The notes under the pieces: model-generated
Seen by the model: the letters and a program-made list of their open reading frames with translations, nothing else
Databases searched by the model: none
Told to the model about the DNA's origin: nothing
In this document: positions 23,700-37,800 of the stretch, piece after piece
Numbering within the stretch: position 1 is the first letter of the stretch
How the letters are laid out: every line of letters starts with the position of its first letter
NCBI GenBank assembly: GCA_023375785.1
Contig: SZWC01001508.1
Span: 10,391-74,390, forward strand
DNA: 64,000 bases
Source: Penium margaritaceum
Taxonomy: Eukaryota; Streptophyta; Zygnematophyceae; Desmidiales; Peniaceae
Direction: 5' to 3'
Made by a program: the position numbers and the translations under genes

Positions 23700-26240
23700 A
23701 AACTTGAAAGCAGTTGGACGAGATGCTTGATCATAGGCTCAGCAGGCCATCCGTCATCCTCTACACACTTGTATGTTGTGTGAAAAAGAAAAGAAAAAAA
23801 GGCAAGATATGGATGTGCGTGGATAACTGAGCATTGGACGATACCACCATCAAGAACGGCTGCCCCCTCCCATGAGTAGATGAACTTTTGGACAATCCCT
23901 GCAGAGCGAGAATCACAATTAAGATCGACTTATGTAGCGACTATCATTAGATCCACGTATCTAATAAGGAAACCACGAAGAAATTAGTATGCACCAGAAA
24001 CAAGCACTTTGAGTTCATGGTTATGCCATTCGGGCTCACAAATGCCCTTACATAATTTATGGCAGTAATGAGCAATGTTTTCTGATCGTACCTTGACAGC
24101 TTTGTCATTGCGTATCTTGAGGAATTCCTTGAGTACATTTGAAAACTGGAAGAGCATACTGGAAATCTCCAAAAACTTTGCAAAATCCTCTAGAAAGATA
24201 AATTTAATGAAATTTTTTCAGATAATAACTATGGTTATCGTTTGATCGAGTTTCTGGGCCACATCATTGACGGTGGAAATATCACCAAAGACCCGAACAA
24301 TGTAGAAGCGGTTGGTGATTGAAAGAAACCAACCAACGTCTGGAAAGTACATGTATTCTTAGGATCTTACAGATACTACCACCAATTTGTAAAGGACTAT
24401 GCCTGGGCATTAGCGTCTCTCTCCGATCTCACTCATAAAGTACCGAGTGGGGATGGGAAGGCCACGAACAAGAAACATCTAACTATTCAAGAAACACTTT
24501 GACCTTGGTGCCATTCATACAATAATTGGATCCAACGGTGGACTATGTCATGGTCACCGACACATCCAATCGAGAGTTCAAAGGCATTCTCCTCTAAGAA
24601 AGCAGTGGCAAAGAAAAATCAGTCGCATATATGTCACAAAAACTGCACAGACTGGAGCCAAATTATGCAATGCACAAGAAGGAGATGTTTGCGAATATAC
24701 ATGCATTCAAGAAATGACAGTGCTATCTGGAATACCAACGATGTGTCATCCGTACCGACCACCACACAAACTCAAATATCTAAAGACTCAAATATCTAAA
24801 GACTCAATGGATGGAGTTCCTTGATTCCAACATCGACTACGGCATTGAGTACCGACCAAGCAAGACTTGTTTTTCAAGGTCAATCATCCAGTTCCTTGAT
24901 GCTCTACATTGGTGACCAGACTTGATGGCCGAGATCAATGCATTACGCGACAAAAGAGATCTGTACCCTGTGAGGCTGCTCACAAAAGATTACGAGGCAT
25001 TTGGCAGTTATGAAAAAACCAACTTTTGGTTTGACAACCCTTACTAGTGACAACGATTCACTCGCCATATCATCGTACCCTTTAATGAGGAGTTAGAATG
25101 GATGCTTTTGGAGGAATGCCACGAAACCGGTCTAGGTGGACAATACGGCAAGGGCAAGACACTCAAGAATCTTGCAAACTATTACTGGCAGAACCAAATG
25201 CAGAGGACTTGGCAGCATTATGCAAATCGTGCGACACCTTTTTGGGAGGAAAATCTTGTCGCACAATGCCACCTTGACTACTCCACCCACTCCCTCTTCC
25301 CACAGAGCCATGGGTCAACATCCACAAGGACTGTGTGACAGGTATGATTGTCACCTTGAAGGGATATGATGCCATCCTCATGGTGGTGGACAAATCTTCC
25401 AAAAATTTTCACACATTATCACGAGACGACCACAATCAACACAGAAGGAACAGCATGGCTGTTTCTAAATCCGATCATTCGGTTGCATGAGTGCCATGTG
25501 CCATCATTAAGGACACAGCGGCAACTGCTTCACCAGCATTTTTTTGGTGCAAACTATTGATGCGTTACAATAGTCAGATCCACCGGCATTCTATCCTTAA
25601 ACCGATGGGGCAGACACGCCGGCCAATCAGGCGCTCGAAGAATTTGAGTAGCAAAAAAGTGGACCGTCGAAGTCACGTACAACTCGGCAACCTCCACCAT
25701 AATGGAAACTATTTTTTTAGAAAGTGGTTAACAATTAACTCTCGACACCGGTTGGACTAAAAATCCCAGTTAATACCCCCACAGTTGACATCCACCGATG
25801 GGATTTCTCCAGCATCTGATTAAGCGAGTAGTGGACTGACTTCATAGCAGTAATGTCTTCAGTGCTTATGATTATATTTTACTCAGCGCAATGAACATGA
25901 GGCTACATGGACAAGATTTCGCGATGCTCAAACCCCGGTGGTTGGGCCCATTCAAGGTCGAGCAAGTATAAACTCCGGTTTTTCCTCAACTTCACCTGCT
26001 AGACATCATGGCGATCCATCCAGTATTCTACGTCAACAAGCTTGAGCACCAGCAATAACTTCACTGGTAGAGATATTTCTCCTCCACCTCCATTCCAAGT
26101 GGGCGAAGATAGAAGGTACGTGATTGAGGACATCCTCAAATATCGACACCAAGGAAAAATGCCCAAATAGCTGGTCAAGTGGCATGGGTACGCCACAAAC
26201 AATAGCTGCGAGTCCAATGCCAACCTCTTAGACGGCCATC
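23700..26240 (+). pseudogene. pol: B2 pol remnant (RT-RH-IN-chromodomain)
   Basis: Plus-strand pieces show FEFMVMPFGLTNALT (RT) near 24010-24050, GHIID and DPNNVEAV blocks (RT end) near 24260-24310, an integrase zinc region with LANYYWQNQMQ near 25170-25200, LHLLDIMAIHPVFYVNKLE near 25990-26045, and a chromodomain with RRYVIEDILKYRHQGKMPK near 26110-26170 followed by LVKWHGYA. Broken in many places. Confidence 0.85.
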
Positions 26241-26264
26241 ATCTGGGAAAAAATATCCACAGGT

Positions 26265-26791
26265 GGGTATTTTTTCCTCACAGTTATGGCCCACCGCACG
26301 TCAAGATTAAGATTTTTATGCCCATTGCCTGAGGGAGTTTTGGCAACTTGTCCCAAAATCCAGTGTTCCGTTTTCGAAGCTTCTGACACATTTGACTACT
26401 TTGACAACTACATTTGACTACTGAATGGTTGACAGGAGTGTTGCAGTCCGTATCAATGTTTTGATACTCTTGAATGGATTCCTCAATGGTATTAGAATAT
26501 TCTAAAATCCACGCCTTGATTTTATAAAGACCCCCCAACTTCTTGATGGAGTTTCTTGAAACGACTACTCATGATGCAGCGTCGCACGTATCGCTCGACT
26601 CGAGTGTCCACGACCCAAGATTTGCATCATCATGTTTGTTGCTAGTGTATGTATGCGCTCAACATGTTTGACCCCTGTCATCAAAGTACACTACTACTGA
26701 AGAAAAATTGCCCAATTTTCCTAATTAATAAAATCTTCTTCTGCTCTAGACTTCATCCTTGTGAACCATACATGTTCCGCTTGATGAAACA
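26265..26791 (+). repeat. B2 3' LTR (left edge approximate)
   Basis: It aligns with 21430-21906 and, inverted, with the A-type LTRs. It ends TTCCGCTTGATGAAACA, the same end type as the A1 LTR (TTCCGCTTGACCTAACA on the minus strand), showing that the A and B LTR families are related. Confidence 0.65.
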
Positions 26792-26927
26792 ATATATGTC
26801 CAGGAGCGGAAACATATTGCCACATGTTCTCATTGAAATATCATGCTTAATTGCTGCATGGGTTGATGGCAGAGCAAAAACATAGGACATGGAGTCATCA
26901 CTCCCTCGCGAAATGAAGGTCGAGCGA

Positions 26928-27580
<653 letters not shown>

Positions 27581-27759
27581 CTTCCTCGCTTTTAGCCGTG
27601 ACGTCCTTGTGCATAAGTTGACATAGGGTGATGATTCCTGTAGTATATTTCAATCACACGATCAACGTGTTGGAGGTTGGCGCAAGGATCCCAACTGTTT
27701 TGCGTGGTGTCATAGCCATGCCACTAAACCAGATACTCAGTAGTTTTACCACAACATTG

Positions 27760-30160
27760 ATGTCTCCGGATGTCCCCCATCACGTACTCCGTGTCCCCGT
27801 CCACTTGAATCAGAGGAAAAACATCTCTGCTGGGAATTTATCACTGAGGTCCCGATAGTTCTTCATCTTGCTAAGGTGGAAGACCAGGCGGATAGCCATG
27901 CTGTCAGGTAGGCAAAGGCGAGCGACCACCAGGGTTTGCATTTGCTAGATCTCAATGGGGCCCAAACACCGGAGTTTGTTTTAAGAAGAATTTTCCATGT
28001 AGATTGATTTTCACCGAGCTGAGTACGACGTGATTGCTAGCGTTATGAATGTCGTTGCTGCAATTTCCGTCCGTTGTTCACTTAATTGCTACGTGCGTCT
28101 TTGCGAGGGTCTGGCATGTTTCCTCCCAGACGCTGGAGGAGTCCCGGTGGTGGCTTAGTCGTGGGAATATTGCTTTGGCTTTGTAGTCTTCCTGGTGTGG
28201 CTGGAGATTTATGGTGAACCACTTCAAATAGAATTTTACTTGTTGCAGTGAAAATTGCCGAGCGGTATGCGAGTTGGACAGTCGGTAGTTTTGCCGCCAA
28301 ATCCATTCCATGAGGCTTGTATAAATTTCAAAGAAGTTTTTTGAGCATCTGATTGATCCGCTTGGGGTTCTCATCAGCTTGAGGATGGAACACTGTTGAT
28401 AGCTAGATTTGACTGCCGTAATGCGTCTTTCTTGTTGATGATGGTACGTAAAACTCCATGTAGCAGCATGATCTGATTTAGGACCTGCCGTACTGTTCCT
28501 TCTATGCAGATGGTCTTTGTGGGGATGAAGTGCGTTATTTTGGAAATTTATCCACCACCACAAGGATAGCATCATTTCCCCCTGGAATGACAGAGAATCT
28601 TGTTAGGAGGTCCATGCTCATGTCAACTCACTGCTCCGTTGGAACAAGGGGTAATTGGAGCAGTCCCAGTGGCTTCGTGTGATGTGATTCTTGTCCTTGA
28701 TAGGCATCGCACAATTTGCAAAATGCTATGATGTAAGTCTGCATTTGGTCCCAACAGGAGTACTTCTCCATATTCTTGAGCTTCTTATCTTGTTGAAGTG
28801 TCCACCTAGACGGGTGTCATGGAATTCTTCATATAATGTTCATTGTAGCTCCTCAATTTATGACCTGGCGACTGAATCTCTGTCTCTAGTAGGGGTCGTC
28901 AAACCTGAATCTGGTCTTGTCGTACCCGCGGAACGTCTCGTAACCCTTTGCAAATAGCCTCTTGAGGTACCGGTCTCATTCGACGAGTAATGTGTTAATC
29001 TTGGCCATCAAGTCTGGTCGTTGAATCAGAGCATTTGCTGGATTTGTTATTCCAGGTCGGTACTCGATGTCGTAGTCAAAGTTGGACTCGAGGAACTCCA
29101 TCCATGAAGTTTTTCGACGGCTCAGATTTGGCTAAGTCTTTAGATATTTGAGTGCACGGTGGTCCGTGCAAATGACGCATCGTCTACATCCCATATAGTA
29201 CCACCACGTCTTGAATGTGTGTACCAATGCCAACATCTCCTTTTTGTGCACCACGCCGTTCAGTTCTAGTCCTTGTAGTTTTGGCAATATACACGCAACC
29301 AGTTGTCCTCTACCACCACTGTCCTGGAGGAGAATGGCTTAGATTTATTGATCAGACACGTCGGTGGCCGTGACATAATCCACAGCTGGATCTGCCAATC
29401 GCAGGGCTGGTGTTGATGTTAGAGAATGCCTCAACGCTTCTTATTGAGTTTCCCCCTATCCCTACTCGATAGTTTTACACGTACGATGGGAGACAGGCAC
29501 TGACACTCAGGGATATTCCTTGTACAAATTGATGGAAGGCAATTATGGAATCTGGAAAGCACTTGTACGCCCCAGACGTTGGTCCGCATCAGCCAATGAG
29601 AATCCGTCTCCACTTTCTTGGGATCCTTGGTGATCCGTCTGCCGCTGATAATGTGGCCAATAAACTTGGTCAAACAGTGACCAAAGTCACACTTCAAGAG
29701 TTTTCCATAGAATTTATCTCTTTGTAAAACCTCTTGAATGCTCCGGATATTTCTATCGTGCTCCTCCGGTGTGCGACTGTCCACCAGGATGCTATTGAAA
29801 CATACGATGACAAAGTTGTCGAGGTTCGGCAGAACATTATTATTCAATACGGTCATGGATGTTGTGGGGATATTGGTGAGTCCAAACAGCATGACAGAAG
29901 AATTTAAGAGCCAGTATATGGTGCTGATCTCCGTCTTCTCTATGTACTTATCAGATTTAAAGATATGATGATAGCCGCTGCATAGGACACTTTTGGTGAA
30001 ATTTTTTGTCCCACATAGAAGCTCAAAATGTTTGTCCTCTCAAAGAAGGAGGTAGCTGTTCTTGATGTTCTTGATGGTGATGTTGTTCAATGTCTGGTAC
30101 CGCGTAGGGTGACCTGGATGGCCTGATGAACACCTGACCGAGTATTTCTTCCAGCTGAAT
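27760..30160 (-). pseudogene. pol: A2 pol remnant
   Basis: Minus-strand RT carries MLFGLTNIPTTSM, VDSRTPEEHDRNIRSI and GHIISGRRITKDPKKVE (29620-29892). Integrase pieces with LPTVQLAYRSAIFTATSK lie near 28240-28300 and zinc-region pieces near 28690-28800. Gag-side pieces with EVYFTATVV lie near 31545. Same family as A1. Broken in many places. Confidence 0.8.
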
Positions 30161-30999
30161 CTTGAGTTTGGTAGGCTCGTGATTGCTCATCGGATTGGTC
30201 TCATTGAATATCACTCTGCTGCCCGGCTGCAGGTCATGCGGTGATTGACGTTCAGGAAGTTTGTTGCATTATATCCCTTTAAACTATCTTGACGAGGGAC
30301 ACAAACTCCTCCGGGATGGCCGCAAACCTGTTGAGTTTTGGGGAGGATGGCGTTGTTGCATGTGCTGCAATGATCTCTTCCGCTTTTCCATGTTTCCACG
30401 TAGACAAGCCACGCTTGTGCTCTGCATTGCAGATATGATTTGGCTACATCTAACGATCTAGAGATTTTCTGTGTACGATGTTCTACAACTAATGTAACTT
30501 CCTCTGCTGTTTCCTCCTCTGCTACTTCTTGTAACCGTCACTGCGTTGTGGGTCACTCGATCAGGGACGGATGTCATTTCTTTTCATTTATGCTGACGTA
30601 GTGGTGGTACCACTCTCTGAATTTTACAGTTCCTTGGTTATACACGCAAGATAATTATTGATCTACCATCATCGTACCGCTGGACAAACTTTGTGATGTT
30701 ATGAACCCTTGTATGTGGCATTGAGGGCCATTCAGATAGGCAATTGGTCTGTGCAGAGTTTTCCATCCGGACAAGAGATTCACCGTCTACTCCTATCCTT
30801 TGCCATTTCCCAACTCCTTATTTTCCTCTCTGAGTTCGACCTCATTTTTTCCTATTGATATCATTTCTGAAAAGTGCACAAGATGTGCCTCAGCTACCCA
30901 CAATTCTGGCACAACCAATAATTGAGTTGATCAACAGTGTCAGTCTCTATCGAACTCTAGGTTTTTGTAGGCTGTAACTTTGCTTTTCCACGATACAAA

Positions 31000-31975
31000 A
31001 TGCAGCTACAGGGTTGCCAGTGATGAAATTCCTTCATCTGAGCATTGTAGTTGGTGCGGTCAATGCGATCAGCGACTACATTCATTTATGTGAGGTCAAA
31101 CTGGATGCCGGATATGGTGATTGCTTGCCGGATGTTGCATTCAAGGCCGTCGTAGTAGAAATAGAGTCTGTCCAGGGCAAGGTTACTGCTGATGATGATT
31201 TTAGGGAAATGCCACGCATGCTCTGCCATGCCATAATGCTGATGCATGCGTTGAATCTTGTACTGTGCGTCAGAACTCTCATTCATTTTCCCAAAGCGTG
31301 CAAGCATGGCATGTGTGAAGCCCATCCAACTTTCCGGTGGAGCCAGTGAGTTCAGCCATTTCAGATTAGTCTGCTCAAGGGGTAGAACACCAGTGGTCGA
31401 TGTTGTGGGGTCGCATGAGTCCTTGATCCAGTTCTGTTGGTATCTTGCTACCGTTGGATGCTTTTTATGTTGTAGCACCAACTTAGATCCGTGCCGCGTC
31501 AAGTGAGCTTGCGAGGTCAATTTTTTTCTTTTTGTAGACCACAGTAGCAGTGAAATACACCTCCGTGCTCATCAGCCACCTCCGTTGGTCCTCTGGAGCT
31601 CCCAGAATCGAACGGCTTGGAAAGTGCTTGTTGAAATTGGAACTCGCTCGAGATTTCGATGTTTCCCGTAGTGAGTATTGCTTCACGTGTGTGCGCATTC
31701 TATAGATCCGTCATTGTTGTGCTGAGTTGTTGGAGCATATGGATGTTGGAGCATAAGGATGTTGGAGCATATGGGTGTTGGAGCATATGGGTGTTGAGAC
31801 TTTTGAGTCCCAACAACTTCTTACATAGATCCTCAACAGTAGGAGCCAATTGGCAGGTGCCTCCTATCATGCCAGGTGTCTTCCCGACGGGCAACAACTG
31901 AGGCAAAGTGTTTGTAGAGCCTGAGGGGTCTGTCACTGCTTTGGCCATTGGGGTTGTCCGTGCTTCTCCATTCAA
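31000..31975 (-). pseudogene. gag: A2 gag remnant
   Basis: It contains RWLMSTEVYFTATVV near 31545-31590, matching A1 and F1 gag, and a downstream segment with FYYDGLECNIRQAI near 31120-31160. A near-tandem of ATGTTGGAGCATA words occurs at about 31735-31800 (four copies of an 18-21 base unit). Broken. Confidence 0.7.
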
Positions 31976-32281
31976 AACAATTTCCTTTTTTGCTGCCTAG
32001 TGTACCTGGAGAGCATGGTGTTCTAGAATATATTCAATGATGTATTTCGGCCCCTTGTCTACTTTGATAGGAGGTGACAGTAGCACTTCTCTGTCCAAAA
32101 AGTAATTGTTGGAGCCCCAGTAGAGCTTCATTCTGATGATGTGGAACGTCAGATGGATAGTTATGATTTTCGGTGATTTGAATTTGTCAAAGACAAGTGT
32201 CCGCATCTTCTTCATCATGAACGACCTTAAGCACTTAGGTTTGAAGAAGGCATAGTCATGTCTTCGCAAACAGAAATTCAT
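31976..32281 (-). pseudogene. Gypsy integrase C-terminal scrap
   Basis: A 94-codon minus frame has IHLTFHIIRMKLYW, then PPIKVDKGPKYIIEYILEHH, the pattern of the integrase C-terminus and chromodomain start in plant Gypsy elements (IHPxFHVSxLKxY ... PPxEVxxxxEYxVExILxHR). It belongs to a different element from A2, because gag of A2 ends next to it. Confidence 0.7.
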
Positions 32282-32910
32282 GTTGTTGAGTAGAATGTGA
32301 TCACCAACATGCTAGCATGGATTTTGGACATGATTTAGATATATTCCATAGTTTCTCAACGATCAAGACCCGAGCCCTCGGTGACCTGTTCTAACACCTC
32401 GGAAGACCACTCTTGTCTTGTTTTGTTCTCTATGGTGTGCGTATTCCTCGTCCATCCATTTTGGTGTGGAGGGAATGACGGGGTCTGATGGGCTAGTCAC
32501 CAGTCCCTAGGACAGAAGTCCATTGTACAACTCACTGTAGTTTCTCCCTTTTTTTTCTTGTTTAAAGTGTTCCTGTATTTGCCAAATCTCAGTGCTGCAA
32601 ATCTTCCACTCACCACTAGAGTTCATGTTTTGTCTAGCATAGGCTTGCATTCCCACAAATGAGAATTTCACATTGAACAAAATTCACATTCTTTCTGTAA
32701 TTTTGAGGTTACAACCTCAAAATTGCCCAAAGCCACACATAAATTGTCGCTCAACGTGCAGGTCTTACAGGATTCACAAGGATCCCCCCCCCCCCCCCCC
32801 CCCCCAATTCTCTTCTACTCTTCCGCCAGTTCTGGGTTTTTTTCAATTTCTCCTTTTTTGGCCTGGACTGTGTTGGTGGGGTCAAGCCCACCTGCCCATC
32901 CCTAATTCTC
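32282..32910. repeat. Unassigned DNA with a C22 tract
   Basis: No coding is recognised. A run of 22 C lies at 32784-32805. The part from about 32810 is loosely like 42760-42960 in E2, so it may be leader DNA of E3. A minus-oriented word resembling the GGTCTC...GGGTCT hairpin units of G1/G2 lies near 32368-32412. Confidence 0.5.
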
Positions 32911-33178
32911 ATGCTCACTAGAGCAATGGAAACTCTGCCAATGTTTTCTCCGCAAAGTGGGCTGATTGTCCTCATGCCTGTCAATGATGAGCAATATTCT
33001 GCACTGCAAGCTGAACTGCAGCGTGCTCACGATGACCATCAAGCGACACTTGCTACTCCATGCACTGCTGAAGAGCGCATACAACGGGAGAATAAAGATC
33101 AAGAGACCTTTGCTGATTGCATTGCTGATCTAGTCATGTCGTGTCTGCAACCCACCTTGCACTCTCTGCCTAGTGCTG
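32911..33178 (+). pseudogene. E-family Copia gag scrap (E3)
   Basis: The frame holding MPVNDEQYSALQAELQR matches MPVDNEQYAALQEALQR at 42993-43043 in E2. A downstream DQETFADCIADL matches the E2 DTFANQIA region. E1 is inserted at 33179, directly inside this reading. I treat it as the gag start of an E-type Copia element; its function rests on position only. Confidence 0.6.
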
Positions 33179-33818
33179 TGTTGTAAACCATCCCCGTCTA
33201 TTTGTACAGCTTAATATGACTACTCGGCCTTGTCCATGTTCGTGCGGATCCTTGATACGGACCCCGCTGGTGCTGGAGCACCGTCGGATGGTGGCCCGCC
33301 CACCAGAGGCCACCAGAAAGCTGCCACGGCGTCCCGGGTGCTTGATGGGCCACTTTGCAGTTTTTCTGATGTCTCTAGGGTTTTCTTGATGGACTAGATT
33401 TTGAGCCCAATTTACATGTTTTTCATTCTACGTTCACAGGTCATTGGAAGATCCATGTATGCATGCAGTCCTTATGTCTGGCCCAAAATCCTACATCCGT
33501 ATATTCATACGGTTTTGCATTCGGATGACTGTGCACAGATTTATGACCAAAGTAATTGTTATGGGCCATTTTTATGATAAAATGACAGAACCATGTTCAT
33601 CATCCACGGTGTGCCGCTGCAGGTATTTATGTTTTGTGCTCTTCAACTGTAATTTCTCTGTGCATGCTTAAGCTATTGAATCTTATGAGACTCTGAGTGT
33701 ATCTCCAGCCTAATTCTTGCTATTCCATGCACTTGCTTGCGTGCTAGAACGTCAGCTGAGTGGAAAATGTCGCCACATCACCAAAAGCAAGGCTAGGTTG
33801 CTTCCTACCTTCTCTTTA
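33179..33818 (+). repeat. E1 5' LTR
   Basis: It aligns with 40108-40605: both start TGTTGT..CCATCCCC and share the GATCC(C/T)TGAT, GCACC(A/G)TC, and CAGAAAGC(A/T)GCCAC words. It ends at the primer site. Confidence 0.75.
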
Positions 33819-33830
33819 TGGTATCAGAGC
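33819..33830 (+). other. E1 primer binding site
   Basis: An exact TGGTATCAGAGC, the plant initiator tRNA-Met 3'-end complement. It fixes the right edge of the 5' LTR and the plus orientation. Confidence 0.92.
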
Positions 33831-33989
33831 ACCAAGACCTTTCTCTCAAAGACACATCATTGGCAGCAGTAGTAAGATTCATAGCCTCTCCGAGTTCCTA
33901 GGACCCATCGTAGCACACTGTGTTAGGAAAAATATCAGTGTGACATCAACAGTAGCGACCACCACACGATTTCCTCGAATGGATGGCGT

Positions 33990-34500
33990 TGTCAGTAGTG
34001 GCAGCATGAGTCACTACCACAGTAGCAGCAGCACCCACGTGGTACAGAAGCAACACAGATGTATCTGCTGCTGCAGTTTAACACTAGCAACAGCATCAAC
34101 GGCATGTAGTAGCAATAGCAGCTGACAGTAGCAGCGCCAAGGTGTAGTAGCGAGTAGTGACAGTAGCACCTGGCAACAGAAAGAGCTTGCTGTAGCAGAA
34201 AGAAACGACAGCAATAACAGGTAGCAATAGCAGTGCACGACACTGGTAGTGAGGAACAACAGTTGGAATGAGCAGCAACAGGCAGCGGCTGCATTGCAAC
34301 AGCAACAGTTGTAGTGGCATAGGCGTTGTAGCAGCAGTAGGAATTTCCACCGTAGCTGTGAAGAAACAACATTAGCGGTTGCGCAACCGCCACTACACAG
34401 CTGCAGATGCAATAGCAGCAGGCGTGCAAAGTAGCAGCAGTTGCACAGAACCAGCTGTGCATTACAAGTGCATATTACAACTGTGTAGTTATGCAGCTGC
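33990..34500. repeat. GCA/GTA triplet-rich leader of E1
   Basis: An imperfect GCA, GTA and ACA triplet run between the primer site and gag. Antisense frames of up to 183 codons are Leu/Cys-rich and come from the triplets, so they are not called as genes. Confidence 0.7.
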
Positions 34501-34869
34501 GTCACTCCGCTACTTTTTAGTAGTATGAAAAGGTCATCCCCTCCACTCATCTGGCACAAATTCACATGAGGCCAGAGAAAGGAAGTCAGCCGTCAACATC
34601 AGCATTGTAATAGCTGATGTCACCAACCCCTTACTGACATCAGGAGAGAGGCTTCTGACATTAGCATTTGCTTCAGTCAAATGTTGGGCCAGAACATCAC
34701 TTCATTCCAGAATTCTAAATCTTTGGTGAAACATCAACGATTTCTCATTTTGACGAATTTGACGTTTGGACCTTTAGTGAGAAACACTTGGCAAGGGGCC
34801 ATCAGACCCCTCATCTTCCTCCTCTTCAGGCATCATGAGCCCATGGTCACAGATTCTTGCAGTAAATGA

Positions 34870-37800
34870 TGCTCGTCGGGCGTAGGATGAGATGGACCTT
34901 CAGTAGCAAAATCAGACCAATGTGTTACACGAGATCATGGAGCTATTGTGGCAGCATTAAGTGACCTCATTGCAGATGCCAGGAGGAGCTATTGGAGCTG
35001 CACCATCAGTTTATTATTCTACATCTTCTCCAGCACCCAGGCCTCAGCACTTACTGTTGCATGTTGACACCTGAGATGAGAAGCAGATGGAGGACCACAT
35101 GCGTGAGGATGAGATCTGTGTTCTACAGAAGCAGATTCTTGAGCAACATTTGGAAATGCATCCTGCCACCCTGGTACCACCTTGCCATCAGGACCAGCCA
35201 TGGTGATCAACAGGGTTTTAATTTGGTGGTGTCCCGCTCAGTGGTGGTCTCCCTATGCATTTTCCTCCTTCACTAGAGCCTGAGGTCTCCCTCCACAGTG
35301 AGCGGCAACCAGAGGAACTTTGAGACGTCTCCATCCCGCTATGACAGTGACAACAACTTTGATTGTTGCAAGGTCCTGTTTTGGTGTGGGCTGACTCGGA
35401 GGGCGTCTGGCCTGATACCACAGCCATTACCAGATCGCCGATGCTCACCAGGACTAGAAAGCAGTGAGAGTAATGCGTGGTCTTCTCTATGCCATGCCGC
35501 AAGAGACTGTGGTCGACATCCGTCCCTTCCTAGGTATGGCAAGGACCGGGACTGGAGTAGACCCATGTCGGGCTGGGAGCTGGCCCTTATCCTGCTTGCT
35601 ATGGAGGCCCATGCAACAAGGGTGGCTGAGCTGCGCAAGATCCACTCCCTCCGTCAGGGTCCCACGGAGTTTGCAACTGACTACTAGAGGGGTGCCGTGC
35701 GCATTCACACGAGCCTTGGGGCTACTGGCAAGACGCAGCTGTGGAAACTCAACACCATCATGATGAAAGTACACTTGGACCATGTGAAACTTTCTCGAGC
35801 TTCGACCATGTTGCCCTATCCAAGTTGTCTGAGTCGCTGCAGCTACTTCCCTAAATGCATTGCTACTTCCTTCAGGCCGCATCGGTCCATGAGGCAGTCG
35901 TCTCACATTAGCAAAGCCCACTTGTTCTAGCAGTGACTGTGACACCTCCAACGCCTCTGTCCCTCTTCTCCAGCCCTACTTCCACCGCTCCTCCTCCTCC
36001 CTTTCTATCCCAAGCAGCCAGACTCAGGCCGTTGTAGTCGCCAAACAGTGGAAGAAGGGGGAAACAAAAAGTGTCAAGAGGCAGCAACAACAACAGCCGA
36101 CAAGCAGTAGCTCTGGAAGTTCTTTCCACTACTACAATTGTAGGGGCACTCAGTGCTACACGGAATGCCAGCGACCTCTTGACTGGACCAGGATCATGAA
36201 CGGCCTCCAGGCGGCACACACAAAGCAGACGACTTCTGGCGACACACAGACGGATCACGTCTCGACCAAGACTGCAGGAAGGGCCTCCGCTTCCCTGGAT
36301 TGCAGCAGTGGACAAAACCCCTGGGATGGCACCATTTTGGAGTCTTGTGTGGTGCTGGTGGTTTGCACCAAGGGAGGTGCGAGTGTGTTGTCGAAGGCGG
36401 GTGGTCCATAGACAACTTGCTCCTCTATGCCTGTGATGTTGCTTTTGGAGGGACCCTATTGGCTTCCAATACAGATGAGCCTAAAAATTCCACCTGACTT
36501 GACAAGTCACATGTTTGTGCTAGTTTTTGTTATTTTGAATCCTCTGCTGAGCGCCCAACAGAGATAGAGTGTTCCGTAGATTGTTGGTCAGTTTTGACGA
36601 CAGGTTGTGAGGCGAGTGGTACTTGGATCATCAACTCCTGTAACACCCATCACATGAACTGTCGTCACACTGACATTGTGGTTCTCGGTCTTTTTCCGTC
36701 TGTTTGGTCCATTTGTACGGAGTCTGGTCACTTCTTGCCTGTCCACGGAGTCAAGGTCATGTGGTTCGATGGTTTGTCAGGCTCCTACAAATTTGCAATA
36801 TACCCTTTGTCCCTCCTCTTGAGCTTGGTATGCTCTCTATTTGGGCCTGCACTAGGATGGGTCATTCTGTTGAGTATTCTTTTAACAGAGTGATCGCAAT
36901 TGACAATCATGCCTTTGCTCTTTTTGTCTTGGTTGTGGATTATCTGTATGTGTGTGTCTTTTTACACTCCCTTTGTCTCTTCTCCTTCCTCCCCGTTTGT
37001 GCACGCGTTTTCCCTCGTTTTCTTTCACATAGCACCAGCTTGCTACATCGCGACCTTTTCCATGTGGGCTCGGAAAATTTATCCAAGATCATTTGGACAC
37101 AACCAGCCTTTGGATTTCATGCGATTTCCTTCAAGAAGCTGGCCAGTACCAATAACCTCTTCTATGCTTATGGTAAGATGCATTGTTACACTTACCACCA
37201 CTCCACTTTCGGGGCACTGCATCTCTTGGAGTTGCTCCAATCGGACCTTCTTGTTATTCTCCCAATCATGTCCCCCTCTGAGATCAGGTTTGGTATATTC
37301 TCATCCTAACTGCTGACTTCACCTGCATGTAGTGGGTCTACAGCCTTCACCACAAGAGTGATGCCGTCCTGGCGGTCCGCCTGTGGTTGGTGTTGGCTGA
37401 GCATAAATCTCATCACACTCGTCACACATTCCGCTTGGATCTTGATGGTGAGATAGACACCTTCTTTGTTGAGCAGAGTGTGTATCACGAGCTCTCTACC
37501 CCTGCCACACCATATTACAATGGTGTGTATAAAGTGCTAGAACGGCACCATGGAGGATGCACTCCGCTCCATATATTTTTAGTGCGGTCTCCTTGAGTCC
37601 TTTGTCTTTCAAGGTTTATCCTACATGATGTGAGTCTAGAACCGCCTGCTGCATTGTCCTCTTCTGGACCATGTCATGTCGTACACGCTTTGGTCCATTT
37701 CATTGAGCCGACCTTCATCTTGCTCATGTCTTTGGGATCCTAGCCGATGTTTGGTATAACCAAGACTAGCAAGGGTCCAAGGTATCACCTCGGGATCAGA

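Larger units (their letters stand above)
21388..26791 (+). mobile_element. Ty3/Gypsy chromovirus B2 (fossil)
   Basis: 5' LTR 21388-21906, primer site 21909-21920, gag-type pieces to about 23000, protease-like DGGAS near 23015, RT (about 23890-24350), RNase H (about 24450-24800), integrase (about 25000-25990), chromodomain (about 26100-26200) and 3' LTR (about 26265-26791, ending GATGAAACA). The layout is complete end to end, but the reading is broken in many places. Its own two LTRs look only about 65 percent alike, while its 5' half is about 90 percent like B1. Confidence 0.82.

Noticed and set aside
34014-34565. 183-codon antisense frame in the E1 leader
   Set aside because: Leu/Cys-rich text produced by GCA/GTA triplets; nothing like the mixed composition and membrane segment of the 41753-42436 frame.
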